Shown: positions 26,190 through 35,274, counted from the stretch's first letter. The stretch is DNA of 64,000 nt from Bacillus_CJ salitolerans (GCF_042680805.1 NZ_JBHUEM010000005.1:123821-187820); one strand, 5' to 3'. Made by a program: numbers and translations. Notes: a model not told the origin generated them from the letters alone.

Positions 26190-27063
26190 CTTCAGGTAGT
26201 GGAACACTCTGCATGTAGCCTTTCTTAGCATGAAAGACGGTTTTATGCTTTGAGATTGTACCACATTCCATTAATTCATATAAATAATTGAGAACAGCTA
26301 AAGCCGCTGTTTTATTTGTTAAGAGTCTTTGTGGATCGGATGATACGATTTGTTCGCATGATACTGTACTTGGCTTTATTGTATCTTGATCTTCCAAGAT
26401 ATCGGGATAAAGTGAAGCAACAGGTTCTAATATCGTCTTGCCGTTTCGCTTCAATCCCGCTACAACCTGTCCAGTCCATCCACTTTCGTTATAAGCCTCG
26501 ATTTCCTCTTTAGTCCATTTATCCTTCGGACGTTGCATAAAGTCCTTTGGTACGACCGCAGATTCATTTCCAACATCAATATATAGAAGGGTAGGAACTG
26601 ATTCAAAAAATTCATGAAAGAGTTGACGTGAAAAATTATTGTCGACACATGATATTAGTATCGGAAGAATCACGACATGCTCACGATAGGTTCCACCTAT
26701 ATTTACATAGTCTGTACTGAATAAATTCCGTAAAGTCCTTAAATCTTCAATATATTCGTTGAAACATCCAATATTGATATTATAAGCAGCACGATAACGT
26801 TTTGCTAAAATATCGGCTTTGCTTTTACCTATATTAGTAGAGACATAGAGTTGGTTTTTAAGATTTTTCTCCTCGACTTGGTCTCCATCTGCAAGAACAT
26901 ACATAGCCTTATCCCCAAAAGAGGTAAGCATTTGTGCAATTTGAGGAACGAGGTTTGATCCTGTTCCGCCAACTCCGGCCTGTACGATGACAGGGAACAA
27001 AGTCTTACGTACATAAGGATAGTAATTGTAATTCGGTGTGAGTAGGTCAATCACTTTAGACAT
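26173..27063 (-). CDS. ThiF/E1-like adenylating enzyme (PRTRC-type)
   Basis: E1-like enzymes activate the C-terminus of a ubiquitin- or ThiS-like protein as an adenylate. The nucleotide loop GVGGTG is at 30-35, VLADGDQVEEKNLKNQ (the D-x-D-x-V-E-x-x-N-L pattern) follows at about 58-73 and SCVDNNFSRQ at about 138. A Cys in TVSCEQI near 235 fits the PRTRC ThiF family. At 296 residues it is a single-domain plasmid form. Its ATG overlaps the JAMM protease gene by eight bases. No ubiquitin-like partner was recognised nearby. Confidence 0.8.
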   Translation of the reverse strand: MSKVIDLLTPNYNYYPYVRKTLFPVIVQAGVGGTGSNLVPQIAQMLTSFGDKAMYVLADGDQVEEKNLKNQLYVSTNIGKSKADILAKRYRAAYNINIGCFNEYIEDLRTLRNLFSTDYVNIGGTYREHVVILPILISCVDNNFSRQLFHEFFESVPTLLYIDVGNESAVVPKDFMQRPKDKWTKEEIEAYNESGWTGQVVAGLKRNGKTILEPVASLYPDILEDQDTIKPSTVSCEQIVSSDPQRLLTNKTAALAVLNYLYELMECGTISKHKTVFHAKKGYMQSVPLPEETPTY

Positions 27064-28045
27064 GATTATCCACCTCCACTACCGTAAGGTCATATTCAGT
27101 AGGAACGTCTTTAAATGGGTCCTCAAAGATTAGAAAAGGGGAGAGGTTAATATGCTGCTCGCTGGAAGGGTCAAAAACCCTAACCGTGATAGATGGAAAA
27201 AATGATTCCACTTTCCCAACGATTGCATAAAACACGCCACCTTGTCTTTCGCTTTCATCATCGAGTGAAGAAGGAACAGGCTTCATACGGTGATGCGAAT
27301 GAATTTCACCAACTTTCATGAATTGTCGGTCCATTAATTTCATCGCTGTCACCATTGGTTCTTCTGTTCGTTCTACCCAATAGGTGTGAGCTACTTGCTG
27401 AGGAATATCCATAAAAAACTCTTTTGTTGCTCGATCATAATAAATATCAGCATGAACCTCACTTGGGAAATGTTCAAAATGCTTTGAAATCGCAATAAAT
27501 TCCCGCAACAGTGAAAATGGAACACGTTCTGACGGAAAAGAGCCTTCCTGTAAGGAAGAGGAAGACTCTATGTTTATACAATCTATTGAAAGACCTTTCT
27601 TTTTCGCTTTAGGTACAGGCATTATCATGTTTTTTTGCTTGATATATACCATATCGGTATAGGCAGGCAATAAATCAGGATAATCCTTCTCTAAACGCTT
27701 ACGAACTTCATTACCATCGATTTTCTTGAATTCCACATCTTCACTATCTTTCTTTTTAGATGGAAGTCCCTGTTCAATTTCTTCCGTTGAGAAGTAGTCT
27801 TGTATAGGGATTTGTTGGCCAAGATGAAAAATAAAGGTTTCATGATTGACTTCAAACGGTTCTTCCTTCTTTACTTCTTGTTTTTTCTTGGTGGATGAAA
27901 GATGTTCCGGTGTAGATTCCGCATTTTTCTTTTTATATTCCTCTAATTTCTTCTTGCGTTCTTCTTCTTCACGCTTCTTTTTAATAGCAACCTCATCTTC
28001 AATATTAAATAGGGAAAAAATATCGGTTTGTTGTGCGTTTTTCAT
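27056..28045 (-). CDS. JAMM/Mov34-type metalloprotease (PRTRC-like)
   Basis: 329 residues. The first 110 are a charged, Lys/Glu-rich segment; the domain follows. The JAMM zinc motif is HSHHRMKPVPSSLD at about residues 247-260 (HxH, then S-x-x-D), with an upstream glutamate in YWVERTEEP as the likely catalytic base. In ubiquitin-like bacterial systems this type removes or trims the Ub-like protein. It is the second gene of a minus-strand operon with E1 and E2-like genes. Confidence 0.72.
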   Translation of the reverse strand: MKNAQQTDIFSLFNIEDEVAIKKKREEEERKKKLEEYKKKNAESTPEHLSSTKKKQEVKKEEPFEVNHETFIFHLGQQIPIQDYFSTEEIEQGLPSKKKDSEDVEFKKIDGNEVRKRLEKDYPDLLPAYTDMVYIKQKNMIMPVPKAKKKGLSIDCINIESSSSLQEGSFPSERVPFSLLREFIAISKHFEHFPSEVHADIYYDRATKEFFMDIPQQVAHTYWVERTEEPMVTAMKLMDRQFMKVGEIHSHHRMKPVPSSLDDESERQGGVFYAIVGKVESFFPSITVRVFDPSSEQHINLSPFLIFEDPFKDVPTEYDLTVVEVDNHV

Positions 28046-28093
28046 TATAAATTCCTCCTGGTATTTGTTATCGTTATTACTCTCAATGTCTTA

Positions 28094-28786
28094 TTAATCT
28101 TCTATGATATTAAATCTCGTACCAAACGATTTGTTGATGCTTACGAGCACCTCATCGTTAAAGTCTTTTTGATTAAATTCCGTGCTAAATAGTTCCCAAC
28201 ACGGTTTCTTTAAAGTCGTTTTAGCTCCATAGTCATGACTAAAAGGGGAGAGTAGAAAAATAGAATGTAAGGTTTCTAACCCTGATAGACAATCGATCTC
28301 AGGAAACTGATTTCCACCCATACAAACGTTACCGCTGTCATTCACATGCGAGTAAGGAAAGTGGAAGAGAGGTGTATCCTTATCAATACGTCTAGTACCT
28401 TTTACTGCATAAATGGAATTTAGTCTGACTTGCCATTTATTTTTATTATCCATTGAATTCTTAGTTGCTCCCCATTGAAAGATCATACGAGGAAAACCTA
28501 CTGTAAATGGATTGTTGTTAAAGGAAATATTCCATTGTTGTTTTGGTATATCAACAAAGACCTCGTAGGATAGACCGCCTGACCCTCTAAGAAATTTAAA
28601 ACAATTACGAGGTAGGTATGGACTTGGTGCCATTCCTATTTCCACTTGTGCGGACTCTAATAGTCTAATAATTTCAGTCAAGGTCATTTCATATTCCGAT
28701 TCTTCTCCACTATCTTTTCTTTGGATGATAGATACATAATTATTGAAATTACGCGCTTTGTCGGTGATTGTAATCTGTAATTCCAT
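28094..28786 (-). CDS. E2-like protein (PRTRC protein B/Prok-E2_D family)
   Basis: The C-terminal half has FPYSHVNDSGNVCMGGNQFP at about residues 140-162, the mark of the prokaryotic E2 family D, in which the Cys (about 153) corresponds to the conjugating cysteine. The first 100 residues have strand/helix pattern without a clear match. 230 residues is normal for the family. It starts inside the end of the 186-aa gene (38-base overlap) and lies 48 bases before the JAMM gene. Confidence 0.7.
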   Translation of the reverse strand: MELQITITDKARNFNNYVSIIQRKDSGEESEYEMTLTEIIRLLESAQVEIGMAPSPYLPRNCFKFLRGSGGLSYEVFVDIPKQQWNISFNNNPFTVGFPRMIFQWGATKNSMDNKNKWQVRLNSIYAVKGTRRIDKDTPLFHFPYSHVNDSGNVCMGGNQFPEIDCLSGLETLHSIFLLSPFSHDYGAKTTLKKPCWELFSTEFNQKDFNDEVLVSINKSFGTRFNIIED

Positions 28787-29306
28787 TTCGTTCGTCCTCT
28801 CCGCGTTTAGTATATTTCTTGATTTCCTCTAGTAATATGAGCAAAGCCTCAAGAATCTCTGAGTAAACAAAAGCCCAATTTAACGAGATGACAACACCTG
28901 TTTGTTCAGGCAAAACATCAAAGTCTGGAAAGATTTCAGTAAAGTCCATCAACTTACTATCTTTACCTAGAAACTTTCCAACAAACTCTGCCCCTAGTGG
29001 TCCCTTTAATAAGGTTTCTAGTTCCTTATCCTTAATCAGGATAAAGGGTCCATCACCAGATACAATATCTTCGTAGTTCTCTCCTATCTCTGATTTAAGG
29101 TCTTCAGTATCAAAACTAAAGTAACTAAAAAGTTGAGTAAGTCCCTTTGTAAGGATCTCAATTCCCGCATCGTTTTCTTCATGGCTACTGACTCTTGGAT
29201 CAGGAAAGGATTGTACATTTACTCCTTTATCATGAAAAATTTTCAACATGAGCAAATTATCGATAGAATATCGAAGGGCCTCATGTTCATAGACATCCAT
29301 CATCAT
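28749..29306 (-). CDS. Unknown acidic 185-aa protein of the E1/JAMM/E2 operon
   Basis: The start at 29306 follows GGGAGG by seven bases; an in-frame opening at 29321 lies upstream of that site. Acidic, mixed alpha/beta, with DGPFILIKDKELETLLKGPL and ISLNWAFVYSEILEALLILL. No beta-grasp C-terminal GG is present, so it is not an obvious ubiquitin-like protein. PRTRC cassettes include several such unnamed components. Confidence 0.55.
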   Translation of the reverse strand: MMMDVYEHEALRYSIDNLLMLKIFHDKGVNVQSFPDPRVSSHEENDAGIEILTKGLTQLFSYFSFDTEDLKSEIGENYEDIVSGDGPFILIKDKELETLLKGPLGAEFVGKFLGKDSKLMDFTEIFPDFDVLPEQTGVVISLNWAFVYSEILEALLILLEEIKKYTKRGEDERNGITDYNHRQSA

Positions 29307-29323
29307 TTTTTTACCTCCCACTT

Positions 29324-29668
29324 CTAAATAAAGAAATCATCTTTATCTGGAAGATATCTCTTTTGTTCAGTATTCAACATTGTCCATAGCACTTCTGAAA
29401 TTAGGTGATATTGCATATAAGCGTTCGTTGGGTCACATGTGAAATTTTCCCCACCATCATCCCATTGAAGGGGGATAGCTGCCAGCTCATAACTAGCTTT
29501 ATTCACATCTTCAATTGTAAAGGAGTCGAAATCTATGTTTGTTGTAGACGTATCTTCCCAAACATACTTTACGACTTGTGGAAAGCCCAACTGCTCAGTC
29601 TCTAAGGATTCTTCCTTTTTTTTATACTTTTGTAATTCTTCACATAACTTCTCTATACTAAAATTCAT
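29324..29668 (-). CDS. Unknown 114-aa protein of the same operon
   Basis: Acidic. WEDTSTTNIDFDSFTIEDVN and YELAAIPLQWDDGGENF are the most distinct stretches. It follows TTAGGAGGTCACA. Its stop lies 17 bases before the next start on this strand. No family recognised. Confidence 0.5.
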   Translation of the reverse strand: MNFSIEKLCEELQKYKKKEESLETEQLGFPQVVKYVWEDTSTTNIDFDSFTIEDVNKASYELAAIPLQWDDGGENFTCDPTNAYMQYHLISEVLWTMLNTEQKRYLPDKDDFFI

Positions 29669-29723
29669 TGTGACCTCCTAAATAGAGAAGAGGGGAGCAT
29701 TATCAGCTCTCCTCTCAAATTTA

Positions 29724-30851
29724 CTAATATGTTCGAACTGGCAAAATTAACTGTAATTCATCCAACACCTGTTCTGTCGAAGTTGGAGCAATCAGAAATG
29801 GTCTCATATCCCCGCTAAAAAGGAAATCAACCTCTGCCGCTTCCATTGACTTTAAAGCTTCCAATGCGTATTTCACACTAAAAGAGATGGTGAAGTCTTC
29901 TTCTCCTTCGTATGAACTATACTCAATATCGTTCTTACCCTTCCCACGTTGGTCTTGATAAGAGGATAGAGAGCAAACGCCATTGATATGCATTTTAACG
30001 ACTCCAGATGTAGTACTTTCAATTGAATTACTCAGTTCTTTTAGGATCTCCAAACCATCTAGTAGTTCTTTACGATTAATGGTCATTTTTGATTTATGTT
30101 CAGTGGGAATTAAACGTGCTGTATCGGGATAATTTCCCTCTAGCAACCTAGAAAGGAAGAGGATATTACCACACTTTAAAAGAATTTGCGTTTCCGTACC
30201 ATATAGCTTCACGTCATTCTCCATATTAAATACCTTTTGAGCATTATTTAAACTCTTAGCAGGTATGACAATTTTAAATTTCTCATCAGAATCACATGTT
30301 TGAGAAATCCTTGCTAAACGGTGTGAATCGGTGCAAACTAGTGTGCTTTTCCCATCTTCGACATTCAGTAGAATTCCTGTAAGGATAGGACGTGTTTCAC
30401 TTGTACTTGCAGCAAACGCCGTCTTCCTTACAAAATCACTAAATTCCTCACCCTTTAAGGTAATATTTGGATTTCTCAAGTCAATGACAGGGAATTTGGG
30501 GTATTCTTCACCATCTAAACAATTCAAGTCAAAGTCTGACCGAGCAAACTTAACATTTAATGATAGTTCATTGGTGGTAAAGTGAATCACCTTTTTCGCT
30601 TTCTTAAGGATTTCAACGGTCTGTTTCGTAATGACAATTTTACCTGGTTCTACAACGTCGACAGCTTCACCATCGACCGGAATACAATATTGAACCGTTT
30701 CGGTTCCATCAGAACCCGTTAATACGATTTCCTCATTCGAAACATCCAATAAAATTCCTTGTAAAATTGGGATAGTTACCTTAGCAGAAACCACCTTTGA
30801 TACCTTTTGTAAGCCCTCATTTATCACATGTGGATCGATTGTAAATTTCAT
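29724..30851 (-). CDS. dnaN: DNA polymerase III beta subunit (sliding clamp)
   Basis: 375 residues, full length for DnaN (about 370-380). The start MKFTIDPHVINEGLQKVSKVV, the second-domain stretch KTAFAASTSETRPILTGILL with TDSHRLA, and the C-terminus LILPVRTY (the conserved P-x-R hydrophobic tail) are all present. The clamp tethers polymerase to DNA; a plasmid copy would serve its own replication or compete with the chromosomal one. It sits between the E1/E2 genes and the Rad52-like gene and has a strong GAGGAGG site. Confidence 0.92.
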   Translation of the reverse strand: MKFTIDPHVINEGLQKVSKVVSAKVTIPILQGILLDVSNEEIVLTGSDGTETVQYCIPVDGEAVDVVEPGKIVITKQTVEILKKAKKVIHFTTNELSLNVKFARSDFDLNCLDGEEYPKFPVIDLRNPNITLKGEEFSDFVRKTAFAASTSETRPILTGILLNVEDGKSTLVCTDSHRLARISQTCDSDEKFKIVIPAKSLNNAQKVFNMENDVKLYGTETQILLKCGNILFLSRLLEGNYPDTARLIPTEHKSKMTINRKELLDGLEILKELSNSIESTTSGVVKMHINGVCSLSSYQDQRGKGKNDIEYSSYEGEEDFTISFSVKYALEALKSMEAAEVDFLFSGDMRPFLIAPTSTEQVLDELQLILPVRTY

Positions 30852-30886
30852 ATAAAAAAGCCTCCTCGTTTTTCTTAGATATTAAT

Positions 30887-30927
30887 AAAAAAGGCACAAA
30901 GGGGAGTAAATCCTCTTTTATGCCTAC
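30887..30927 (-). terminator. Hairpin terminator between the Rad52-like gene and dnaN
   Basis: On the minus strand AGGCATAAAAGAGG and CCCCTTTGTGCCT form a stem followed by TTTTTA. It lies 36-76 bases before the dnaN start, so it can act as the end of the Rad52-like transcript or as an attenuator for dnaN. Confidence 0.65.
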
Positions 30928-30938
30928 CTCTCATCAAC

Positions 30939-31970
30939 CTATGCTGATTTTACTTTTGATTCTGAACCAATCATCTCGATCACTTGAGCTACTTTTCCAT
31001 CATCTAATCTAAAATAGAGATTCTCGACTTGGGAGATTTCATCATTTGGTAAGACAATCTGGCAATACTCTAATGCTTTGTCGATACTGATTCCGTTCTT
31101 TCTTGCGGTTGCAACAATATCCGAAACAGGTTTAATGGATTTGAAGTAAGCGCGTAATTCCTCTTGCGTTCCTTTACTAATTTCTTTAGCTCTAGTATTA
31201 GGATTCGCCTTAGTAAAAATAGCAGTTTTGTACTTCTGGTTTTTGTGTAATCCTACTATTTTCTCATGAGTGTCGATAATCTTTAATACTTCTTCTCGAT
31301 TAAACTCTTTCGCTTTCGGTGGTTGTTTCCCCGAATGTTGCTGAGAATTGCCTCTTTGCCCTTGATTAGAACTCTGTTTCGAGCCCTTTTGGGATGTCTC
31401 TTGGTGCTGGTCATTCTTCTGTGATTGTTTCTCTCCAATTGGTAATGCCCAGGATGGTAGTTGAGGATTATCCCAATACTTAGGTTGACCATTTACCTTC
31501 TGGTAGTTTTGACCACTATCTTTTAGAGGAACCCACTGTTCATTAAGGTTATATAGATACCTACCAATTCCCAAATGAACGGCACATCTTTTCATAGAGT
31601 TTGAGTATGCTGTTTTAATAGGATCAACCTTATCATTGTTGTCACTAACCTTAAACTCACACCCATCTTCCTTGAAAATCCACTCATCATTAATTTTCAC
31701 CCATAAACGACATTTCACACCGTAGTTTTCACCAAAACCACTCAATTGATAGAATTCATTCTTCCAATTGCTAAAGCCAAATACCTGATCTAACCGATTC
31801 ATGATGGCTCGGTTGCTAATATAAGGTGCTACGGCTGCTTTTTTCTTGTCATTCGATGTGCGTTGAACTCTCCATTCTACATCCTTTGCCTCAAACGGAG
31901 CTTGTAATAACTCCATAACCCCGTTTAGATTTCCAGCAACATTTGTACAATTTTCCTGCATGTTCGTCAT
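30939..31970 (-). CDS. Rad52/Rad22-family single-strand annealing protein
   Basis: 343 residues. The N-terminal 150 residues hold the family core: QAPFEAKDVEWRVQRTS, APYISNRAIMNRLDQVFGFS, W...EFYQ, and the ending KRCAVHLGIGRYLYNL. Residues 160-220 are a Q/S/N/K-rich linker and the rest is a charged helical tail. Such proteins anneal complementary single strands in phage and plasmid recombination. The start is the ATG at 31970 after GGGAGAG; an upstream GTG at 31979 overlaps the site. Confidence 0.85.
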   Translation of the reverse strand: MTNMQENCTNVAGNLNGVMELLQAPFEAKDVEWRVQRTSNDKKKAAVAPYISNRAIMNRLDQVFGFSNWKNEFYQLSGFGENYGVKCRLWVKINDEWIFKEDGCEFKVSDNNDKVDPIKTAYSNSMKRCAVHLGIGRYLYNLNEQWVPLKDSGQNYQKVNGQPKYWDNPQLPSWALPIGEKQSQKNDQHQETSQKGSKQSSNQGQRGNSQQHSGKQPPKAKEFNREEVLKIIDTHEKIVGLHKNQKYKTAIFTKANPNTRAKEISKGTQEELRAYFKSIKPVSDIVATARKNGISIDKALEYCQIVLPNDEISQVENLYFRLDDGKVAQVIEMIGSESKVKSA

Positions 31971-32004
31971 AGAAAACACTCTCCCTTAAGTTTGATAAAT
32001 AAAA

Positions 32005-32045
32005 AAGAGTAGTATTCAGCTAGTCACTAGCTAAAAACTACTCTT
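32005..32045 (-). terminator. Hairpin leader/terminator upstream of the Rad52-like gene
   Basis: On the minus strand AAGAGTAGT and ACTACTCTT enclose AGCTAG/CTAGCT, followed by TTTTTT. It ends about 30 bases before the start. Same placing as the GGGAATWCCCC leaders but without that box. Confidence 0.55.
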
Positions 32046-32089
32046 CAACCACTCAATCCGATTCCTTTTTTTTGTTTGTTTATGAAAAA

Positions 32090-32184
32090 CAAAAAGAGCC
32101 CTTGGACTGTTTAATTCGATAACAAATATTCCAGTGTCAGAAAGACAGAATATAAGTATCTAATAAACAAGCCCAAAGGCTCCG
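32090..32184 (-). promoter_or_regulatory. Second, longer terminator-type leader upstream
   Basis: On the minus strand GAGCCTTTGG (near 32182-32173) pairs with CCAAGGGCTC (near 32105-32096), followed by TTTTTG, with an inner stem ATATTC/GAATAT. With the hairpin at 32005 it forms a tandem pair ahead of the Rad52-dnaN-E1/E2 operon. Confidence 0.5.
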
Positions 32185-32316
32185 TATGTTTACTCATTAA
32201 CCCGCTAACCTATACAAATAGGTTGCTAACAAAAAGAAAAAAGAAAAAGTAATTACTTTATATTATAGTAGACTTAGCAAATAATAACAATATTTTATTA
32301 ACAGGACGGTGCTTAG

Positions 32317-33162
32317 ATGAAAAGATATGTGTTGATGACTGATAGCTTTGACTTTAGAGTAAATAATTTAACTAAGAAAATAGAGGATCATTTTGGAATA
32401 ATGAAGCTAAGGAAATGTGGAAACAAACTAAGAGGACGATAGTAGATGGTTTAGTAGCAACCTATGGAGTTGTAAATATTGGAGAAAAAGTAGATAACTT
32501 CATCGAATTAGGTATTCAACCGCTATCTATTATCGCCTACCATAATGTCTATTTTCAACAAGTTAAAGATTCTTATATTATGGGAAGCTATTATCCCGCC
32601 CTTACAGGTGCTTGTTCGTTAGGAGAACGGATCTTAAACCACTTAATCCTCACACTTAGAGATCATCATAAAGGTACTCCTGAATATCAAAAGGTTTTTA
32701 GGAAAAAGTCCTTTGACAATTGGGATATAGTAATAAGTACATTAGAAGCATGGGGAATTTTTACTCCTGACGTTGTTAGCGCATTTAATAAACTCAAGTT
32801 AATTAGAAATAAATCGATTCACTTTAATTTGGAAACAGAGAACAGTGAACAAGTGAAAAAGGATGCTCTTGAAGCAATTCATTTACTGACTGATATTATT
32901 AGTTTTCAATTTAGTGCATTTTATAAGGGACAGCCTTGGTTAATACCAGGAATGTATCAGAATAGAGGGATAATAAAGAAAGGTGCAGAAAATTTACCGT
33001 TCGTAAAAGAGATACTAGTACCAAATAGTGAAAAATTAGGATATGCATACATATGGTAGACATCAAGATGGAACTTTAATTCCACAAGATAATCACACCT
33101 ATGCAAACAATGAAATAACAGATGAAGAGTACCGACGACTATACAACATCCATCATAAATAA
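32317..33162 (+). pseudogene. HEPN-like protein gene broken by two frameshifts
   Basis: Three consecutive frames make one protein of about 280 residues: 32317 on (MKRYVLMTDSFDFRVNNLTKK), then the main frame to 33059, then YGRHQDGTLIPQDNHTYANN to TAA at 33162. The middle frame is helical and has LKLIRNKSIHFN; R-x4-H is the catalytic signature of HEPN ribonucleases, which act in toxin-antitoxin and defence systems. The shifts lie around 32362-32390 and 33050. Either a decayed gene or sequencing errors; the middle frame alone would give 214 residues. Confidence 0.55.
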
Positions 33163-33250
33163 TTAAATCTTGATGATAAATTAGTTTATTTTATACTAAA
33201 AAGAAGGTATGATTAACTTATTCAACTCATATAATTAAATAACCTTAATA

Positions 33251-33304
33251 GCGAATACCGCTCATATTTTTCCTGTACCAACAGGTGAAGTATGGGCTTT
33301 TTTA
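33251..33304 (+). promoter_or_regulatory. GCGAATACCGC leader with terminator hairpin (copy E7)
   Basis: The box is GCGAATACCGC: second and tenth bases are C and G instead of G and C, so pairing is kept. CTGT/ACAG forms the inner hairpin, and GCTCATA pairs with TATGGGC, followed by six T. A possible promoter (TTGATG, 16 bases, TATACT) is at 33170-33197. The start is 36 bases on. Confidence 0.7.
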
Positions 33305-33340
33305 TTTGTCTACAACCGAATATAGAAAGGAGATACCCAA

Positions 33341-33589
33341 ATGATGATAGATAATTTTAAAGATATATCCGTAATTGATGATGTTGAACGAATGATTATT
33401 CTTCGAAAAAGATTACGGATTAAACAATATGAACTTGCTCGTGCAATCGGTGTAACTGCTAATTACTTAGGAGATGTTGAAAATTATAAATTAGCCTTTA
33501 CACCCAAGTTAGTAAAAAGACTAAATGAATACCTAAAAAGAGTAGAATTGGAGCAGCTGGAAGATGGACAAGATTCTCATAGCATTTAA
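33341..33589 (+). CDS. HTH (Xre-type) DNA-binding protein
   Basis: 82 residues. Helix-turn-helix RIKQYELARAIGVTANYLGDVENYKLAFTP, with the recognition helix TANYLGDVE. Cro/CI-type repressors of this size regulate plasmid operons. It overlaps the next gene by 26 bases and follows leader E7, so it may regulate its own operon. Confidence 0.75.
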   Translation: MMIDNFKDISVIDDVERMIILRKRLRIKQYELARAIGVTANYLGDVENYKLAFTPKLVKRLNEYLKRVELEQLEDGQDSHSI

Positions 33590-35168
33590 CGAAAAGAAAA
33601 CGATTGATAAAATCGGCCAGTTTTTCCAAACTCATTATGAGAAAATGGAAGGTCTGGAAGTAGAGATTGAAGGAATCTCTTCTTTGGATCTACTGCGTGA
33701 GAAGTTTAATCAAGGCTATTTCATCATTGTGACGGGGAATGAATTTCTACATGATGATGTGAATTTATTAACCCAAATGAAAAATCATAGTCTTGTTATC
33801 TTCTTATCAGACCAGGAGGACAAATTAATTGAAAGTCCTCATTTTCTACAATATAAAAACTTTCAAGATATACAGCAATGGATTGTGATCCATAACTTTC
33901 GTAACATCAAAGAAGAATCTCTGGAGGATGAAGGGAACGAACAACAGGATTCTGATTCTGCTTCACCGAACAAAAATCCATTTCTCCAAGACGGAGACAG
34001 TGACAATCAAAATTCGGTTCATGTTGAGAATAAAGGATTATCTGAACCTCCAGCGCCCCCCAATGAGGAACTTAAGGAAAGGAACCAAACTCAACCTACT
34101 AAGGAGTCAGCTGAGGACGCGGTAACGGAACAGGAAGATAATCAGGAAGATGAATCCTCTGATAAAGATGAAAAACCAGGGAAAGAAGATGAACGGTCTC
34201 CGGTAGATAACAAAGAGCAAGAGGATAAAGGTGAACCAAGTGAAAAAATTCCACGGGTATCCGCAAAAGAACTGAAAAACAAGGAGGCAGAACAAGCTTC
34301 TAAACAAGATAAAGTTCCCATCGAGAGCGTAGACTTTGATGGACGTGCATTAGAAATACGAAAATCATCCTTCCTAAAAGCGAAATGGGACCGAAACAAA
34401 ACGATTGCCATATGGTCGCCACTACATCGTGTAGGTATTACCACTCTTGCGATTAACTTTGGAATCTTTCTTGGTAGAGAACGTGTTCTAACGGCTGTAC
34501 TGGAAGGGTTAAATGAACAGCATATCATGAAATCTATGTTAAGTAGATACAGTCATGCACCTAAGAATTGGGTTTCATATTCGAATGCCTTGCATGATAA
34601 ACACGCACCTGTTGATCGTGTCGTATGGAACTATCAAGGTGTCAACTGGCTCCCGCTTGATGATAAAGACACGAAATACAAATGGACTAAAGAAGGACTC
34701 TTTCATTTTTTCAATGGGGTAAATTACTTTGATGTGGTTTTAGTGGATCTGCCGAGTGGAAAAATGGCCAATTATACAGAATTAGCCTTAGAGCATGTAG
34801 ACGAACTTTGGATTGTGGTAGATGATAGCTTTCAACAAATCATGGCATGGAAGAAATATATACATTCTCTTATCGAACATTATTCAGTAGAGGCAAAGCT
34901 TATCTTTAATAAAAAGTATGAGTTTTCACAAGAGAAGAAACTTTCGGCAGACTTGGATATTCCCTTGTTATCGTCTATCCCTCAGCTGTCACCATATGTG
35001 ATGAGAAATTATTATGAGAAAACACCTATTGTTCTACATAGAGATGTATATCAACAAGTCAAAAGTCCGTTTACCAATATGGGGAAACATTTACTAGGTG
35101 ACTCTTTTATAGTGAAAGATGAAAAGCCATCTTTCGTAAGAAAAGTAGCTTCTTTGTTTAAGAGATAA
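33564..35168 (+). CDS. CpaE/TadZ-like protein with receiver-like domain and degenerate ParA-type domain
   Basis: 534 residues. Residues 1-115 resemble a receiver-type alpha/beta domain (MDKILIAFNEKKTIDKIGQF, GYFIIVTGNE), then about 140 residues of acidic, low-complexity linker, then a ParA/MinD-like domain (265-520). The nucleotide loop is SPLHRVGITTLA at about 285-297: the deviant Walker A lysines of KGGxGKTT are replaced (HR, I), while VDLPSGK and VVDD resemble later motifs. CpaE/TadZ proteins localise pilus or secretion machines at the pole, so it could place the conjugation apparatus. It may not hydrolyse ATP. Confidence 0.6.
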   Translation: MDKILIAFNEKKTIDKIGQFFQTHYEKMEGLEVEIEGISSLDLLREKFNQGYFIIVTGNEFLHDDVNLLTQMKNHSLVIFLSDQEDKLIESPHFLQYKNFQDIQQWIVIHNFRNIKEESLEDEGNEQQDSDSASPNKNPFLQDGDSDNQNSVHVENKGLSEPPAPPNEELKERNQTQPTKESAEDAVTEQEDNQEDESSDKDEKPGKEDERSPVDNKEQEDKGEPSEKIPRVSAKELKNKEAEQASKQDKVPIESVDFDGRALEIRKSSFLKAKWDRNKTIAIWSPLHRVGITTLAINFGIFLGRERVLTAVLEGLNEQHIMKSMLSRYSHAPKNWVSYSNALHDKHAPVDRVVWNYQGVNWLPLDDKDTKYKWTKEGLFHFFNGVNYFDVVLVDLPSGKMANYTELALEHVDELWIVVDDSFQQIMAWKKYIHSLIEHYSVEAKLIFNKKYEFSQEKKLSADLDIPLLSSIPQLSPYVMRNYYEKTPIVLHRDVYQQVKSPFTNMGKHLLGDSFIVKDEKPSFVRKVASLFKR

Positions 35169-35274
35169 TTGAAAGGTAGAAAAGAAATTGGTATAGTGAA
35201 CGTATAACACTTTTCTTTTTTTTCTTTTCTAGGCAATCCAAATGGATGGATTAGCGGGTATCTTAACAAACAAT

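Noticed and set aside
34142..34528. Minus-strand frame rich in serine within the CpaE-like gene
   Set aside because: It mirrors the acidic linker of the plus-strand gene; no site and no independent pattern.
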